A stretch of 64,000 nucleotides of DNA from Clostridia bacterium (lineage in GTDB: Bacteria > Bacillota > Clostridia > Oscillospirales > Acutalibacteraceae). Positions 8,391 to 17,672 of this stretch are shown one piece after another. The DNA lies in the NCBI GenBank assembly GCA_900770165.1, contig CAAGJJ010000037.1:9669-73668 (forward strand), in the 5' to 3' direction. The stretch's first letter is position 1, and each line of letters starts with the position of its first letter. Both the position numbers and the translations under genes were made by a program. The notes beneath the pieces are model-generated. The model had not been told where the DNA came from. It searched no databases and worked only from the letters and a program-made list of their open reading frames with translations.

Positions 8391-10856
8391 CTATTCAGTA
8401 TCAGATTTTTGCATATTCATTTCTAAAAATTGTTGATATGTAATAAGTAATTGTCTGGGCTTCGACCCTTCATGGGGGCCTACAATTCCCATTTTTTCCA
8501 TTTCATCGATTAATCTTCCAGCTCTAGCATAGCCTAATCTCAAGCGCCTTTGTAAAAGAGAAGTAGAGGCTTGACCAGCTTCAACAACACATTTAATTGC
8601 TTCATTTAACATAGGGTCAGCATTTGTATTTTCGCTTGGTTCTGATTCTTTTTCAGGCACAGCATTTTTTTCTATTTCTTCAATAATGTTTTCATCGTAA
8701 TCTGTTTCTTGAGAGTTTTTAATAAAATCTATAACAGATGAAATTTCTTTGTCTGTTACATAACATCCCTGTATACGTACTGGCTTTTGAGCACCAACAG
8801 GAGAAAATAACATATCTCCTCGGCCTAAAAGCTTTTCAGCTCCAGACATATCTAATATTGTTCTAGAGTCAACTTGAGATGATACCGCTAGTGCAATACG
8901 GCTGGGAATATTTGCTTTTATAATTCCAGTAATAACATCAACCGATGGCCTTTGTGTAGCTATAACTAAATGCATCCCTGCTGCACGAGCCATTTGTGCA
9001 AGCCTGCAAATAGAATCTTCTACTTCATGAGGAGCTGCCATCATTAAGTCAGCAAGTTCGTCAATAATTATTACAATTTGAGGCATAGTTTCTAGTTCAT
9101 TTCCATCTTTATCTAAACATGGCTCATTGGCCTTCTTTTTTTGACTTACCATGCTATTATAAGATGTTAAATCTCTAACGTTGTTATCGGCAAATATTTT
9201 ATATCTTTTAAGCATCTCTGTAACAGCCCAATTTAAAGAACCTGCTGCTTTTCTTGGATCTGTAACAACAGGGACCAAAAGGTGAGGTATACCATTGTAT
9301 ATACCCAGTTCAACTACTTTAGGATCAATCATTAAAAGTCTAACATCATCTGGAGAAGATTTATATAGTAAGCTTATTATAAATGAGTTAATACAAACTG
9401 ATTTACCAGATCCTGTAGAACCTGCTATTAATAAATGAGGCATTTTGCTAAGATCTGCAATAGAAACATTACCTGCAATATCGCGCCCTAATATAACGGT
9501 TAATTTGCCGTTAGAATTATAAAATTCATGTGAACTAATTAGTTCACGCATACGTACAACATTAACAACCTTGTTAGGAACCTCTACTCCAACGGCTGCT
9601 TTTCCGGGAATAGGAGCTTCAATGCGAACACCAGATGCAGCTAAATTTAACGATATATCATCGGCTAAATTTGTGATTTTACTTATTTTAACTCCTGCAG
9701 CCGGTTGAAGTTCATACCTTGTAACCGCAGGACCTCTGCTTATGTCAATAATTTTTGTTGATACATTAAAACTTTTTAATGTGTCAACCAACATTTGTCC
9801 ACTTGTTTTAAGCTCATTTTGTATATCATCTTTTTTCGCATTTTTAGATTTTTCTAAAAGTGTGATAGGAGGAAAGAGATATTTATTATTAGTGACATCA
9901 TTATTGGTATATTCATTAGTATTTAGATTTGCTTCAGATTCATTGATAAGATTGTTCTCTATTTCGCTATTTTTTTTCATAAATGTTTCAGCAGCAATAT
10001 CTGCAGAATTATCATTGCTTTTGTTCGTTTTTGATAAAACATTTTTCAGCTTTTCTAATTTATCATTTTTGGCAGTTTCTTTATCATTAGGGATTGATCT
10101 TACAGGATGATTTGGCATATCATCAATAGGAATATCAATTTTTACATTTTTAGCTTTAGCCTTTTTAATAGGCTTATTAGGCCTTTCCTTTTCAGTTATT
10201 TCAGTATTATATTCGTTTTTCTTTTTAATAGGTTTAAATACAAATCTAAAGAATTGTAAAAGAGTTACTCCTGTAAGAAGCATAATTGAGCCAAATAAAA
10301 GTATTATAGTTACAATACATGCGCCGACATTTCCTAATGCATAAACTAAAGGTATTCCTAATAAGCCACTAAAGAATCCTGCACCTTTATGAACTAAAGG
10401 TATAGTTTCATCTGAACCTATTAGATATAATTCACGCAATTGTGACCAATATGAATTATTTAAATTATGCCTATTAGAACTAAATACATAGAAGGATGTA
10501 CATACAAGAATAATTACGATAATGGATAGCCAAATTTTTATACTAGCATTATCGTTTAAATCTTCTTTAGAGATTATAAAAGATACGTACATTAATAGAA
10601 AAGGCCAGAATATTGCAGCGTTAGCGAAAACACCCCAAATAAAAGTATGTATTGTGTTCCATATATTTTCACCAGGAACTATAATTAGACATAAAAGTAA
10701 AATTGAAAAAGAGAATAACAGGATAGCAACACTTTGATTATGAGATTTTATTTTAATTTTATTATTAGCCTTTTGTGTTTTCGGTGTACTTTTTTTAGTA
10801 CGAGATGCAGGCCTGCCTCTTTTTTTAGAGGTAGGCCTTGAATTTTTATATGGCAT
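8391..10856 (-). CDS. ftsK: FtsK/SpoIIIE family DNA translocase
   Basis: Septal DNA pump, 821 residues. Order: basic low-complexity N-terminus, four membrane helices up to about residue 210, a polar Asn/Lys-rich linker to about 330, the alpha/beta motor with Walker A GSTGSGKS (about 477-484) and Walker B IVIIIDELADLMM, and the C-terminal gamma winged helix (ASTSLLQRRLRLGYARAGRL) that reads chromosome polarity sequences. In spore formers this enzyme moves the chromosome into the forespore; the adjoining tepA repeats the tepA-spoIIIE pairing of Bacillus subtilis. SpoIIIE and a vegetative FtsK/SftA cannot be told apart from sequence alone. RBS AAGGTGAT precedes ATG 10856. Confidence 0.95.
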   Translation of the reverse strand: MPYKNSRPTSKKRGRPASRTKKSTPKTQKANNKIKIKSHNQSVAILLFSFSILLLCLIIVPGENIWNTIHTFIWGVFANAAIFWPFLLMYVSFIISKEDLNDNASIKIWLSIIVIILVCTSFYVFSSNRHNLNNSYWSQLRELYLIGSDETIPLVHKGAGFFSGLLGIPLVYALGNVGACIVTIILLFGSIMLLTGVTLLQFFRFVFKPIKKKNEYNTEITEKERPNKPIKKAKAKNVKIDIPIDDMPNHPVRSIPNDKETAKNDKLEKLKNVLSKTNKSNDNSADIAAETFMKKNSEIENNLINESEANLNTNEYTNNDVTNNKYLFPPITLLEKSKNAKKDDIQNELKTSGQMLVDTLKSFNVSTKIIDISRGPAVTRYELQPAAGVKISKITNLADDISLNLAASGVRIEAPIPGKAAVGVEVPNKVVNVVRMRELISSHEFYNSNGKLTVILGRDIAGNVSIADLSKMPHLLIAGSTGSGKSVCINSFIISLLYKSSPDDVRLLMIDPKVVELGIYNGIPHLLVPVVTDPRKAAGSLNWAVTEMLKRYKIFADNNVRDLTSYNSMVSQKKKANEPCLDKDGNELETMPQIVIIIDELADLMMAAPHEVEDSICRLAQMARAAGMHLVIATQRPSVDVITGIIKANIPSRIALAVSSQVDSRTILDMSGAEKLLGRGDMLFSPVGAQKPVRIQGCYVTDKEISSVIDFIKNSQETDYDENIIEEIEKNAVPEKESEPSENTNADPMLNEAIKCVVEAGQASTSLLQRRLRLGYARAGRLIDEMEKMGIVGPHEGSKPRQLLITYQQFLEMNMQKSDTE

Positions 10857-10882
10857 GATAAATCACCTTATTGGAAATTAAA

Positions 10883-11824
10883 TTATACAGGAAGACCTGT
10901 AAATATGTTTATATTATTAGATTTTTCAATTAAATATACAATAATTGTTGCTGTACCGCAAACAGCAGTATATAGTATAAATATCCACATTTTGTCTGTT
11001 GCTAATAACCATTTAAAAAGCTTTATTGCTAAGAATCCAACAATAGCGGAAACTACAACACCAACAATTACTGGCATTATTCCTAAATCAAAATCGCCAG
11101 ATTCTGCAACATCTTTAAATTCAAGTAAAGCAGCAGCTAATATAGATGGAATACCTAGTACAAAAGAGTAATCTAATGCAGTTTGTTTGCTAATTCCTCT
11201 GAGAAGGCCAACAGATAAAGTTGATCCTGAACGTGATAATCCTGGGAATATGGCAGCTAAACATTGCATTATACCTACTAGAATAGCGTCAACGGGATTG
11301 TAGTATTTTCTACCGTAGTTTTTAGATGCACAATTTTCTTTATTTTTGTATTTTTGGGAAACTTTTTTATTTGCCAATACTCCAAGAGTTAACAAAACGC
11401 TGGTGGCTAAAAGTGATAGTCCTACAACCATTAAATTTCCTTCATTTGCCCATTCTTCCGAAAGATCTTTAAACGATAGATCAGTGCCAGGAACAGGTAA
11501 AAATAAAAGGAATAATGGAACTAGACCTATTATTAACATTATAACTAATCTTTTATCATGGTTAAGATTTTTCCACTTGAAATTTCCTTTAAAAATATCA
11601 GCGATCATAGAAAAAAATGCCTTTAATAGCCTTATTACTAGCTTATAATATACAGCTAGTACAGCAATAAGTGTTCCAAGATGCAACATAACATCAAAAA
11701 ATAAGTTATTACCGTTTACACCTAAAACATGTTGTGAAAGTACTAGATGCCCACTACTAGATACGGGCAAAAATTCTGTTAAGCCTTGTACAATTCCTTG
11801 AATAATTGCTTCAAAAATACTCAT
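10883..11824 (-). CDS. uppP: Undecaprenyl-diphosphate phosphatase
   Basis: Integral membrane enzyme that recycles undecaprenyl pyrophosphate for cell-wall synthesis and gives basal bacitracin tolerance. Seen: motif EFLPVSSSGHLVL near the N-terminus, GLSRSGSTLSVGLLRG in the second repeat, and about eight membrane helices; 313 residues. GGAGGA at 11829-11834 lies four bases before ATG 11824; an in-frame TTG at 11836 overlaps that ribosome site and is unlikely. It sits between tepA and ftsK on the leftward strand, 26 bp from ftsK. Confidence 0.95.
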   Translation of the reverse strand: MSIFEAIIQGIVQGLTEFLPVSSSGHLVLSQHVLGVNGNNLFFDVMLHLGTLIAVLAVYYKLVIRLLKAFFSMIADIFKGNFKWKNLNHDKRLVIMLIIGLVPLFLLFLPVPGTDLSFKDLSEEWANEGNLMVVGLSLLATSVLLTLGVLANKKVSQKYKNKENCASKNYGRKYYNPVDAILVGIMQCLAAIFPGLSRSGSTLSVGLLRGISKQTALDYSFVLGIPSILAAALLEFKDVAESGDFDLGIMPVIVGVVVSAIVGFLAIKLFKWLLATDKMWIFILYTAVCGTATIIVYLIEKSNNINIFTGLPV

Positions 11825-11865
11825 AAAATCCTCCAATTATGTAAATAAAATAATTTTATATGTAA

Positions 11866-11895
11866 TTCCGAAAATCTTATTTGAGATTTTCGGAA
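11866..11895 (-). terminator. Hairpin between tepA and uppP (attenuator-like)
   Basis: A perfect 12-bp stem (TTCCGAAAATCT / AGATTTTCGGAA) lies 6 bp after the tepA stop. On the leftward strand only a weak T-rich tail follows, so partial termination before uppP is more likely than a full stop. Confidence 0.55.
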
Positions 11896-11900
11896 ATATA

Positions 11901-12734
11901 CTACTTTTTATTTGATGCTTTTCTATTAATTTTTTCTTTCTTTTTTGTAGTACTTTTGCTATCATTTTTTGAATTAATATTTTTTTGCTTTTTTTCTTTA
12001 TTACCTTTAATATCATCTATTATACCATATAAACACGAAAGTGCATCAGAAAGATTTCCAAGATAATCAATAAGTCCTTCATCAACGGCATCTTTTCCAT
12101 CTAGAACTGTTCCAATATCCATAACAAGTTCGCCTGTGTTCATTGCAAGTTCGTAGAATCTTTCAGGTGATATATTTGAATTTTGAGATACAAAGTTGGT
12201 TATGCGTTCTTGCATACGCTGAAAGTATTCAAATGTTTGTGGAACGCCTAACATAAGTCCATTCATTCTTACAGGATGAATAGTCATAGTAGCAGATTCA
12301 GCAATGAACGATTTGTTGGCTGCAACAGCTAAAGGAACACCTATTGAATGTCCTCCTCCAATGACCATGGACACAGTTGGCTTTTTCATTCCGGCAACTA
12401 ACTCAGCTATTGCAAGTCCTGCTTCAACATCTCCACCAACAGTATTTAATAGTATTAAAAGTCCGTCTATTTTCGGCTCTTCTTCTATAGCAACAAGTTG
12501 TGGTATTACATGTTCATACTTTGTTGTTTTATTTTGTGGAGATAAAATATAATGGCCCTCAATTTGTCCTATAATAGTTAAACAGTAGATTGTATATTTA
12601 TTATGGCCGGTTATTATAGAACCGGTTTGAGTTATTTGTTCGGTTTGTTCAGGACTGCCCGGTTCGTAATCTTTTGGACTTTTATCATTGTTATTCGATG
12701 AATTTCCAGAATCTTGTGAAGATTTATTAATCAT
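11901..12734 (-). CDS. tepA: ClpP-like serine protease of the TepA family
   Basis: Clp-protease fold protein, 277 residues. After a polar, disordered N-terminus of ~40 residues the crotonase/ClpP-like domain shows GGDVEAGLAIAE, the nucleophile in GGGHSIGVPLA (Ser130) and the histidine in TIHPVRMNG (His153). The C-terminal ~35 residues are Lys/Ser/Asn-rich. B. subtilis TepA (YmfB) lies next to spoIIIE and has been linked to pre-protein translocation and spore outgrowth; the substrate is unknown. RBS AGAGGTG precedes ATG 12734. First gene of the leftward tepA-uppP-ftsK-MBL group. Confidence 0.88.
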   Translation of the reverse strand: MINKSSQDSGNSSNNNDKSPKDYEPGSPEQTEQITQTGSIITGHNKYTIYCLTIIGQIEGHYILSPQNKTTKYEHVIPQLVAIEEEPKIDGLLILLNTVGGDVEAGLAIAELVAGMKKPTVSMVIGGGHSIGVPLAVAANKSFIAESATMTIHPVRMNGLMLGVPQTFEYFQRMQERITNFVSQNSNISPERFYELAMNTGELVMDIGTVLDGKDAVDEGLIDYLGNLSDALSCLYGIIDDIKGNKEKKQKNINSKNDSKSTTKKKEKINRKASNKK

Positions 12735-12790
12735 ATTATCACACCTCTCATAATAATAGTCTGGCGTGAAATATAATTATAATACATAGA

Positions 12791-12819
12791 ATTATAGCAT
12801 TTATAACTTATAGCTTCAA
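12791..12819 (-). promoter_or_regulatory. Sigma-A type promoter for tepA group
   Basis: On the minus strand TTGAAG, a 17-base spacer and TATAAT, with an extended TG one base before the -10. It lies 57 bp upstream of the tepA start. Seen by eye, not tested. Confidence 0.65.
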
Positions 12820-13042
12820 TAAAATTAAAAGAATAATTATTTTACAAATATTTCCATTGACAGTGAAGCTTTGTTGCATTTGTTAAAATTTTTTGAATTT
12901 TTTAAGAAAAAATGTGATATAAATTAATTATAAGCTTGGCAAATAAGGTTTTTATATAAAAATTAATATATTATTTGTTAGAAATTACTGATTATATTTA
13001 ATATAAATCTTGTAAAAAACTATGTTGAAAAATAGATTAGCA

Positions 13043-13071
13043 TTGACATATTATTAAAATTATTGCATAAT
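13043..13071 (+). promoter_or_regulatory. Sigma-A type promoter for the PTS operon
   Basis: TTGACA, 17-base spacer, CATAAT. It leaves an untranslated leader of about 180 bases before ptsH at 13260. The rest of the 525-bp gap 12735-13259 holds only this promoter, the opposing tepA promoter and AT-rich DNA; I see no RAT-type antiterminator site or operator I can name. Confidence 0.7.
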
Positions 13072-13259
13072 GCTATTAGTATTTATACCCAGTTATTATA
13101 CCAATAATTGAGTGTTACTAATTTGTTCAGGCATAAGCATAAGTGAATAGAATTTTGTGTTATTTATGGCACGTATATGTTTTGTTTGTATGCTTGTGTC
13201 TTTTTTGTTAACATTATTATAATATATTAATATTTTTAATTGAAAGGGTTAGGATAAAC

Positions 13260-13517
13260 ATGAAAGAATTTAATTATGTATTAAAAGATGATAATGGTAT
13301 ACATGCTAGACCAGCTGGAATATTAGTTAAAGAAGTAGCTAAGTTTAAATCTGAAGTTAAAGTTACACTAAGAGAAAAAGTTGCAGATGCAAGGCGTATT
13401 TTTGCTTTGATGGGATTAGGTGCTAAAAAAGGAGACGAATTGCTTATAAGCATTTCTGGAGAAGATGAGGATGAAGTTACTGAAAAACTAAAGGAATTTT
13501 TCTCAGAAAATTTTTAA
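13260..13517 (+). CDS. ptsH: Phosphocarrier protein HPr (no Ser46)
   Basis: Small cytoplasmic phosphocarrier of the sugar PTS, 85 residues. The active-site His15 sits in GIHARPAG. The regulatory serine of Firmicute HPr (position 46) is Arg here, in VADARRIFALMGLG, so HPr kinase cannot make the Ser46-P form that activates CcpA. The rest of the fold, including MGLGAKKGDEL, is normal. RBS GAAAGGGTTAGG is upstream of ATG 13260. ptsI follows 18 bp downstream. It should take phosphate from EI and give it to the EIIA encoded two genes on. Confidence 0.95.
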   Translation: MKEFNYVLKDDNGIHARPAGILVKEVAKFKSEVKVTLREKVADARRIFALMGLGAKKGDELLISISGEDEDEVTEKLKEFFSENF

Positions 13518-13535
13518 TGTCAGGAGATAGTATCT

Positions 13536-15197
13536 ATGACTATTTTAAAAGGAAAAGGTGTTTTCGGAGGCATCGCCTTTGGTAAGATTAGTATATATAA
13601 TAGAGAAGAATTTGAAATAAAAAGATATAGGGTTGAAGATACTGATTCAGAAATAAGAAGATATGAGAGTGCTAAAAAAATAGCTATTGTCCAATTACAG
13701 TCGCTTTACGAAAAAGCATTGCAAGAAGTTGGAGAAACAAATGCAATGATATTTCAAATTCATCAGATGATGCTTGAAGATCTTGACTATTGTGAATCAA
13801 TAATAAATATTATAAAAAACCAAAATGTTAACGCTGAGTATGCAGTCGGAACAACATCAGATAATTTTTCTGAAATGTTTTCATCTATGGATGACAGCTA
13901 TATGAAAGAAAGGGCGGCGGATGTTAGAGATGTTTCTAAACGCTTATTGAAAATTCTTGCAGATTCATTAGAAAATGTGGTTTCTTTTAATGAACCGTCT
14001 ATAATTGCGGCAGATGATCTTGCACCTAGCGAAACGGTTCAGCTTGATAAAAATAAAGTTTTAGGATTTGTTACAATGAGAGGCTCTTCAAGTTCTCATA
14101 CAGCTATATTAGCGAGAACCATGAATATACCTGCAATTATAGGTGTTGGAAGTCAGCTAAAAGATGAATTTGATGGCTGTGAAGCAATAATAGATGGATA
14201 TGCGGGAGACGTTTATATAAATCCTGATCATGACACTATTCAAAAGATGCGAGAAAAGCAAGAAGCAAAAGAGAGGCAAGCAGCATTGCTACTGGAACTA
14301 AAAGGCAGAGAGAATATTACGCTAGATGGTAAACACATTGAAATATTTGCTAATATTGGTAATTCATCTGATGTAGGCGCAGTATTGCAAAATGATGCTG
14401 GTGGAATTGGTTTATTTAGAAGTGAGTTTTTATATCTTGAAAATGATGATTATCCATCAGAGGATCAACAATTTGCTGTTTATAAAGATGTTGCAGAAAA
14501 AATGAGCGGTAAAAAAGTTATAATAAGAACTTTAGACATTGGTGCAGATAAACAAGTAGATTATTTTGAAATGCCACATGAGGAAAATCCTGCTATGGGG
14601 TATAGAGCTATAAGAATGTGTTTAGATAGGTTAGATATATTTAAAACACAGTTGAGAGCATTATATAGAGCGTCGGCATTTGGAAAAATAGCTATAATGT
14701 TTCCTATGATTATATCGGTTGATGAAGTCAAGAAAATAAAAGAAATTATAAAAGTTGTAAAAAAAGAATTAGAAGAAGACGAAATACAATTTTCTAATGA
14801 TGTTGAGTTAGGTATAATGATAGAAACACCTGCTGCGGCCATAATTAGTGATGATTTAGCAAAAGAAGTGGACTTCTTTAGCATAGGTACAAATGATTTA
14901 TCACAGTATACTTTGGCTATTGATAGACAGAACGATAAACTTACCAGTATATTTGATTCACATCATAAAGCAATACTTAGACTGATTAAATTTGTCGCAG
15001 ATAATGCACATAAAAATGGCATTTGGGTAGGCATTTGTGGTGAGCTAGGTGCTGATGAATCACTTACTGAAACGTTTTTGTCTATGGGGATTGATGAGTT
15101 GTCTGTCTCTCCTCCTTATGTTTTAGGAATTAGGAAAAAAGTAATAGAGACAGATGTATCGAAAGTTAAGGAAAAAATTCTCGAAGCAATAAAATAG
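13536..15197 (+). CDS. ptsI: Phosphoenolpyruvate--protein phosphotransferase (Enzyme I)
   Basis: Transfers phosphate from PEP to HPr. 553 residues, slightly short of the usual ~570. Phospho-His is His188 in GSSSSHTAILA, where the family commonly has GGRTSH; the PEP-binding TIM barrel shows GIGLFRSEFLY, IIRTLDIGADK and the catalytic Cys501 in GICGEL. N-terminal helical HPr-binding insert is present between residues ~20 and 145. Second gene of the PTS operon; crr begins 78 bp downstream. Confidence 0.95.
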   Translation: MTILKGKGVFGGIAFGKISIYNREEFEIKRYRVEDTDSEIRRYESAKKIAIVQLQSLYEKALQEVGETNAMIFQIHQMMLEDLDYCESIINIIKNQNVNAEYAVGTTSDNFSEMFSSMDDSYMKERAADVRDVSKRLLKILADSLENVVSFNEPSIIAADDLAPSETVQLDKNKVLGFVTMRGSSSSHTAILARTMNIPAIIGVGSQLKDEFDGCEAIIDGYAGDVYINPDHDTIQKMREKQEAKERQAALLLELKGRENITLDGKHIEIFANIGNSSDVGAVLQNDAGGIGLFRSEFLYLENDDYPSEDQQFAVYKDVAEKMSGKKVIIRTLDIGADKQVDYFEMPHEENPAMGYRAIRMCLDRLDIFKTQLRALYRASAFGKIAIMFPMIISVDEVKKIKEIIKVVKKELEEDEIQFSNDVELGIMIETPAAAIISDDLAKEVDFFSIGTNDLSQYTLAIDRQNDKLTSIFDSHHKAILRLIKFVADNAHKNGIWVGICGELGADESLTETFLSMGIDELSVSPPYVLGIRKKVIETDVSKVKEKILEAIK

Positions 15198-15275
15198 GTA
15201 CATTCATTAATAATTGTTTATCTTTTATAATAAAAGTTTTGAACAAAAGTTTATTTAATATAATAGGGGGCAGTT

Positions 15276-15755
15276 ATGTTTGGATTTAAAAAGAAAGAAG
15301 AGGAGAAAAAAGTCCTAGCAACTCAAAATGGCAAAGTTGTAAATTTAGAGGAAGTACCAGACGAAGTATTTGCTCAAAAAATGTTAGGCGATGGTGTAGC
15401 AATAATTCCAGAAAGTGATGATATACATTCACCTGTAGATGGTACTATAGTGCAAGTTTCAGATACTCTTCATGCTTATGGTATACAAACAGACGATGGA
15501 TTAGATATATTAGTTCATATAGGTGTTAATACTGTTGAACTAAAAGGAGAAGGCTTTGAAAGTCTTGTAAAAGAAGGCGATAAAGTAAAAACTGGAGATA
15601 TAATTGCAAAAGCAGATTTAGACTTTATAAAAAGTAAGAATTATGAAACATACACTCCAATATTAATTACAAATTTTGATGAAGTTAAATCGTTTTCTAA
15701 AAATTTAGGATTAGCTAAAGCTGGAGAAACAGTAGTATTCACTTATAAGAAATAG
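15276..15755 (+). CDS. crr: PTS glucose-type EIIA component
   Basis: Stand-alone EIIA of the glucose family, 159 residues. Both metal/phosphate histidines are visible: His66 in TLHAYG and phospho-acceptor His81 in DILVHIGVNTVELKGEGF. It starts with an acidic/basic tail MFGFKKKEEEKK, as in E. coli Crr. It takes phosphate from HPr and passes it to the EIIB domain of the next gene product. RBS AGGGGG lies upstream of ATG 15276. Confidence 0.93.
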   Translation: MFGFKKKEEEKKVLATQNGKVVNLEEVPDEVFAQKMLGDGVAIIPESDDIHSPVDGTIVQVSDTLHAYGIQTDDGLDILVHIGVNTVELKGEGFESLVKEGDKVKTGDIIAKADLDFIKSKNYETYTPILITNFDEVKSFSKNLGLAKAGETVVFTYKK

Positions 15756-15845
15756 TTATTTTATGTATATAGTTGAATAAATTGTGTAATATATGAAATA
15801 TAGTAGGAATAATTGTTACAATTTAAATATAATTAGAGACAAAGG

Positions 15846-17459
15846 ATGGGAGTAAATTTGAAAAAGGAAAACAAAGTTTTCAGCGTTCTTCAACGTATAG
15901 GACGTTCGTTTATGTTTCCAATAGCATTATTACCTGTAGCAGGATTATTATTAGGGATAGGATCTTCATTTACTAATGAGACTATGATTATGTCTTATGG
16001 ACTACAAAATTTTCTTGGTGCAGGCACATTTATGAATAAGGTTCTTACAGTTATGTCAGACACCGGCAATATAATTTTTGCAAATCTTCCAATAATATTT
16101 GCAATGGGTGTAGCATTGGGCATGGCGGAAAAAGAAAAAGCAACTGCAACATTATCTTCGGCAATTGCATTTTTTGTTATGCATCAGACTATTAATTCAT
16201 TATTAAAAATAAATGGTAAGCTCGAAGAAGGAATGATGCTTGAAGGTACTACTGGAGATGTTTGTGGAATAACATCTCTGCAAATGGGTGTTTTCGGCGG
16301 AATAATAGTAGGACTGGGTGTAGCAGCACTGCATAATAGGTTTTATAAGATTAAATTACCTACAGTTATATCATTTTTTGGTGGGACAAGGTTTATTCCA
16401 ATAATTTCCACATTAGCATATATTATTGTTGGAGCAATAATGTATTTTGTATGGCCATTTATTCAAGATGGAATATATTTATTAGGTGGTATTGTAACAA
16501 ATTCTGGATATGCAGGAACATTTGTATATGGAATTATAGAAAGAGCATTAATACCATTTGGTTTACATCATGTATTTTATATGCCATTCTGGCAAACTGG
16601 CTTAGGTGGAACAATGGTTATAGATGGAGTAACTGTACAGGGAGCACAAAATATTTTCTTTGCACAGCTTGCATCTCCTAATGTAGCTCAGTTTAGTGTC
16701 GATGCAACTCGATTTATGGCAGGAAAATTCCCATTTATGATGTTTGGTTTGCCTGGTGCTGCATTAGCTATGTATACAACTGCAAAACCATCTAAAAAGA
16801 AAATAGTTTATGGACTATTATTTTCTGCAGCTTTAACTTCATTTCTAACCGGTATTACAGAGCCTTTAGAGTTTACTTTCTTATTTGTTGCACCATTAAT
16901 GTATGCAATACATTGTGCTCTTGCAGGATTATCTTTTATGTTAATGCATATTTTCAATGTTGGTGTAGGAATGACGTTTTCAGGAGGATTTATAGATTTT
17001 GTACTATTTGGTGTTCTTCAAGGAAATGGTAAAACCAATTGGATTTGGATTGTAATAGTCGGAGCAGCATACTTCTTTATTTATTTCTTTATGTTTAGAT
17101 TCCTAATTCGCAAGTTTAATTATACAACTCCTGGAAGAGAGGAAGACGATGAAGAAACTAAACTATATACAAGGAAAGACTATAATAAGAAAAAAGAGGG
17201 AAATGGCTCTTCAAATGAAGTTTCATCGCTCATTTTAGAGGGCCTTGGAGGAATAAACAATATAAAAGATCTTGACTGTTGTGCTACTAGATTAAGAATA
17301 TCAGTTCATGATTCTTCTAAAGTTGATGATGCATTATTAAAGAAGAGTGGTGCATCTGGTGTTATAAAGAAGGGCGAGGGAATACAAGTTATATATGGCC
17401 CAAGGGTAACAGTTATAAAAAGTGAGTTAGAAGATTATATTGACACGATAAAAAAATAA
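15846..17459 (+). CDS. ptsG: PTS glucose/N-acetylglucosamine EIICB component
   Basis: Membrane permease domain plus cytosolic EIIB, 537 residues. The N-terminal ~400 residues form the EIIC channel with LPVAGLLLGIG, GIIERALIPFGLHHVFY and GITEPLEFTFLFVAP; a polar linker follows to ~455; then EIIB with phospho-Cys479 in DCCATRLRIS. There is no EIIA domain, so the protein relies on the crr product. GlcNAc and glucose types are hard to separate from sequence. Its start ATG 15846 follows AAAGG only four bases away, so translation may be moderate. Terminator within 10 bp of the stop. Confidence 0.92.
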   Translation: MGVNLKKENKVFSVLQRIGRSFMFPIALLPVAGLLLGIGSSFTNETMIMSYGLQNFLGAGTFMNKVLTVMSDTGNIIFANLPIIFAMGVALGMAEKEKATATLSSAIAFFVMHQTINSLLKINGKLEEGMMLEGTTGDVCGITSLQMGVFGGIIVGLGVAALHNRFYKIKLPTVISFFGGTRFIPIISTLAYIIVGAIMYFVWPFIQDGIYLLGGIVTNSGYAGTFVYGIIERALIPFGLHHVFYMPFWQTGLGGTMVIDGVTVQGAQNIFFAQLASPNVAQFSVDATRFMAGKFPFMMFGLPGAALAMYTTAKPSKKKIVYGLLFSAALTSFLTGITEPLEFTFLFVAPLMYAIHCALAGLSFMLMHIFNVGVGMTFSGGFIDFVLFGVLQGNGKTNWIWIVIVGAAYFFIYFFMFRFLIRKFNYTTPGREEDDEETKLYTRKDYNKKKEGNGSSNEVSSLILEGLGGINNIKDLDCCATRLRISVHDSSKVDDALLKKSGASGVIKKGEGIQVIYGPRVTVIKSELEDYIDTIKK

Positions 17460-17466
17460 ATATTAT

Positions 17467-17503
17467 AAAAAGCCAAGTAAATTTACTGTTTGCTTGGCTT
17501 TTT
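17467..17503 (+). terminator. Intrinsic terminator of the PTS operon
   Basis: AAAAAGCCAAGTAAA pairs with TTTGCTTGGCTTTTT over a seven-base loop, with the T tract forming the tail. Confidence 0.88.
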
Positions 17504-17509
17504 ATATAC

Positions 17510-17549
17510 AAAAAAACCGCTGACTTTGTGCATATAGCATGTTCAGCGG
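17510..17549 (-). terminator. Intrinsic terminator, minus strand
   Basis: On the minus strand CCGCTGA and TCAGCGG form a 7-bp stem with a 19-base loop, followed by seven T. It would stop transcription of the leftward membrane-protein gene that ends at 17673. Confidence 0.65.
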
Positions 17550-17672
17550 GATAGGACTCTCGGATATTAAGTTTGAAAAATAAGCGTATAAATCTGAATC
17601 TATCTGGTTTTGACATGTATACTTTTAGCTATGGGGAAAGGTTGATACATACCGTTTTTGCTTTTTATTACT

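Noticed and set aside
9742..10110. Plus-strand frame inside ftsK
   Set aside because: Antisense shadow of the FtsK linker and motor, low complexity.
15811..15823. Palindrome AATTGTTACAATT upstream of ptsG as an operator
   Set aside because: Very AT-rich, so chance dyads are common; position within an operon with no promoter in evidence.
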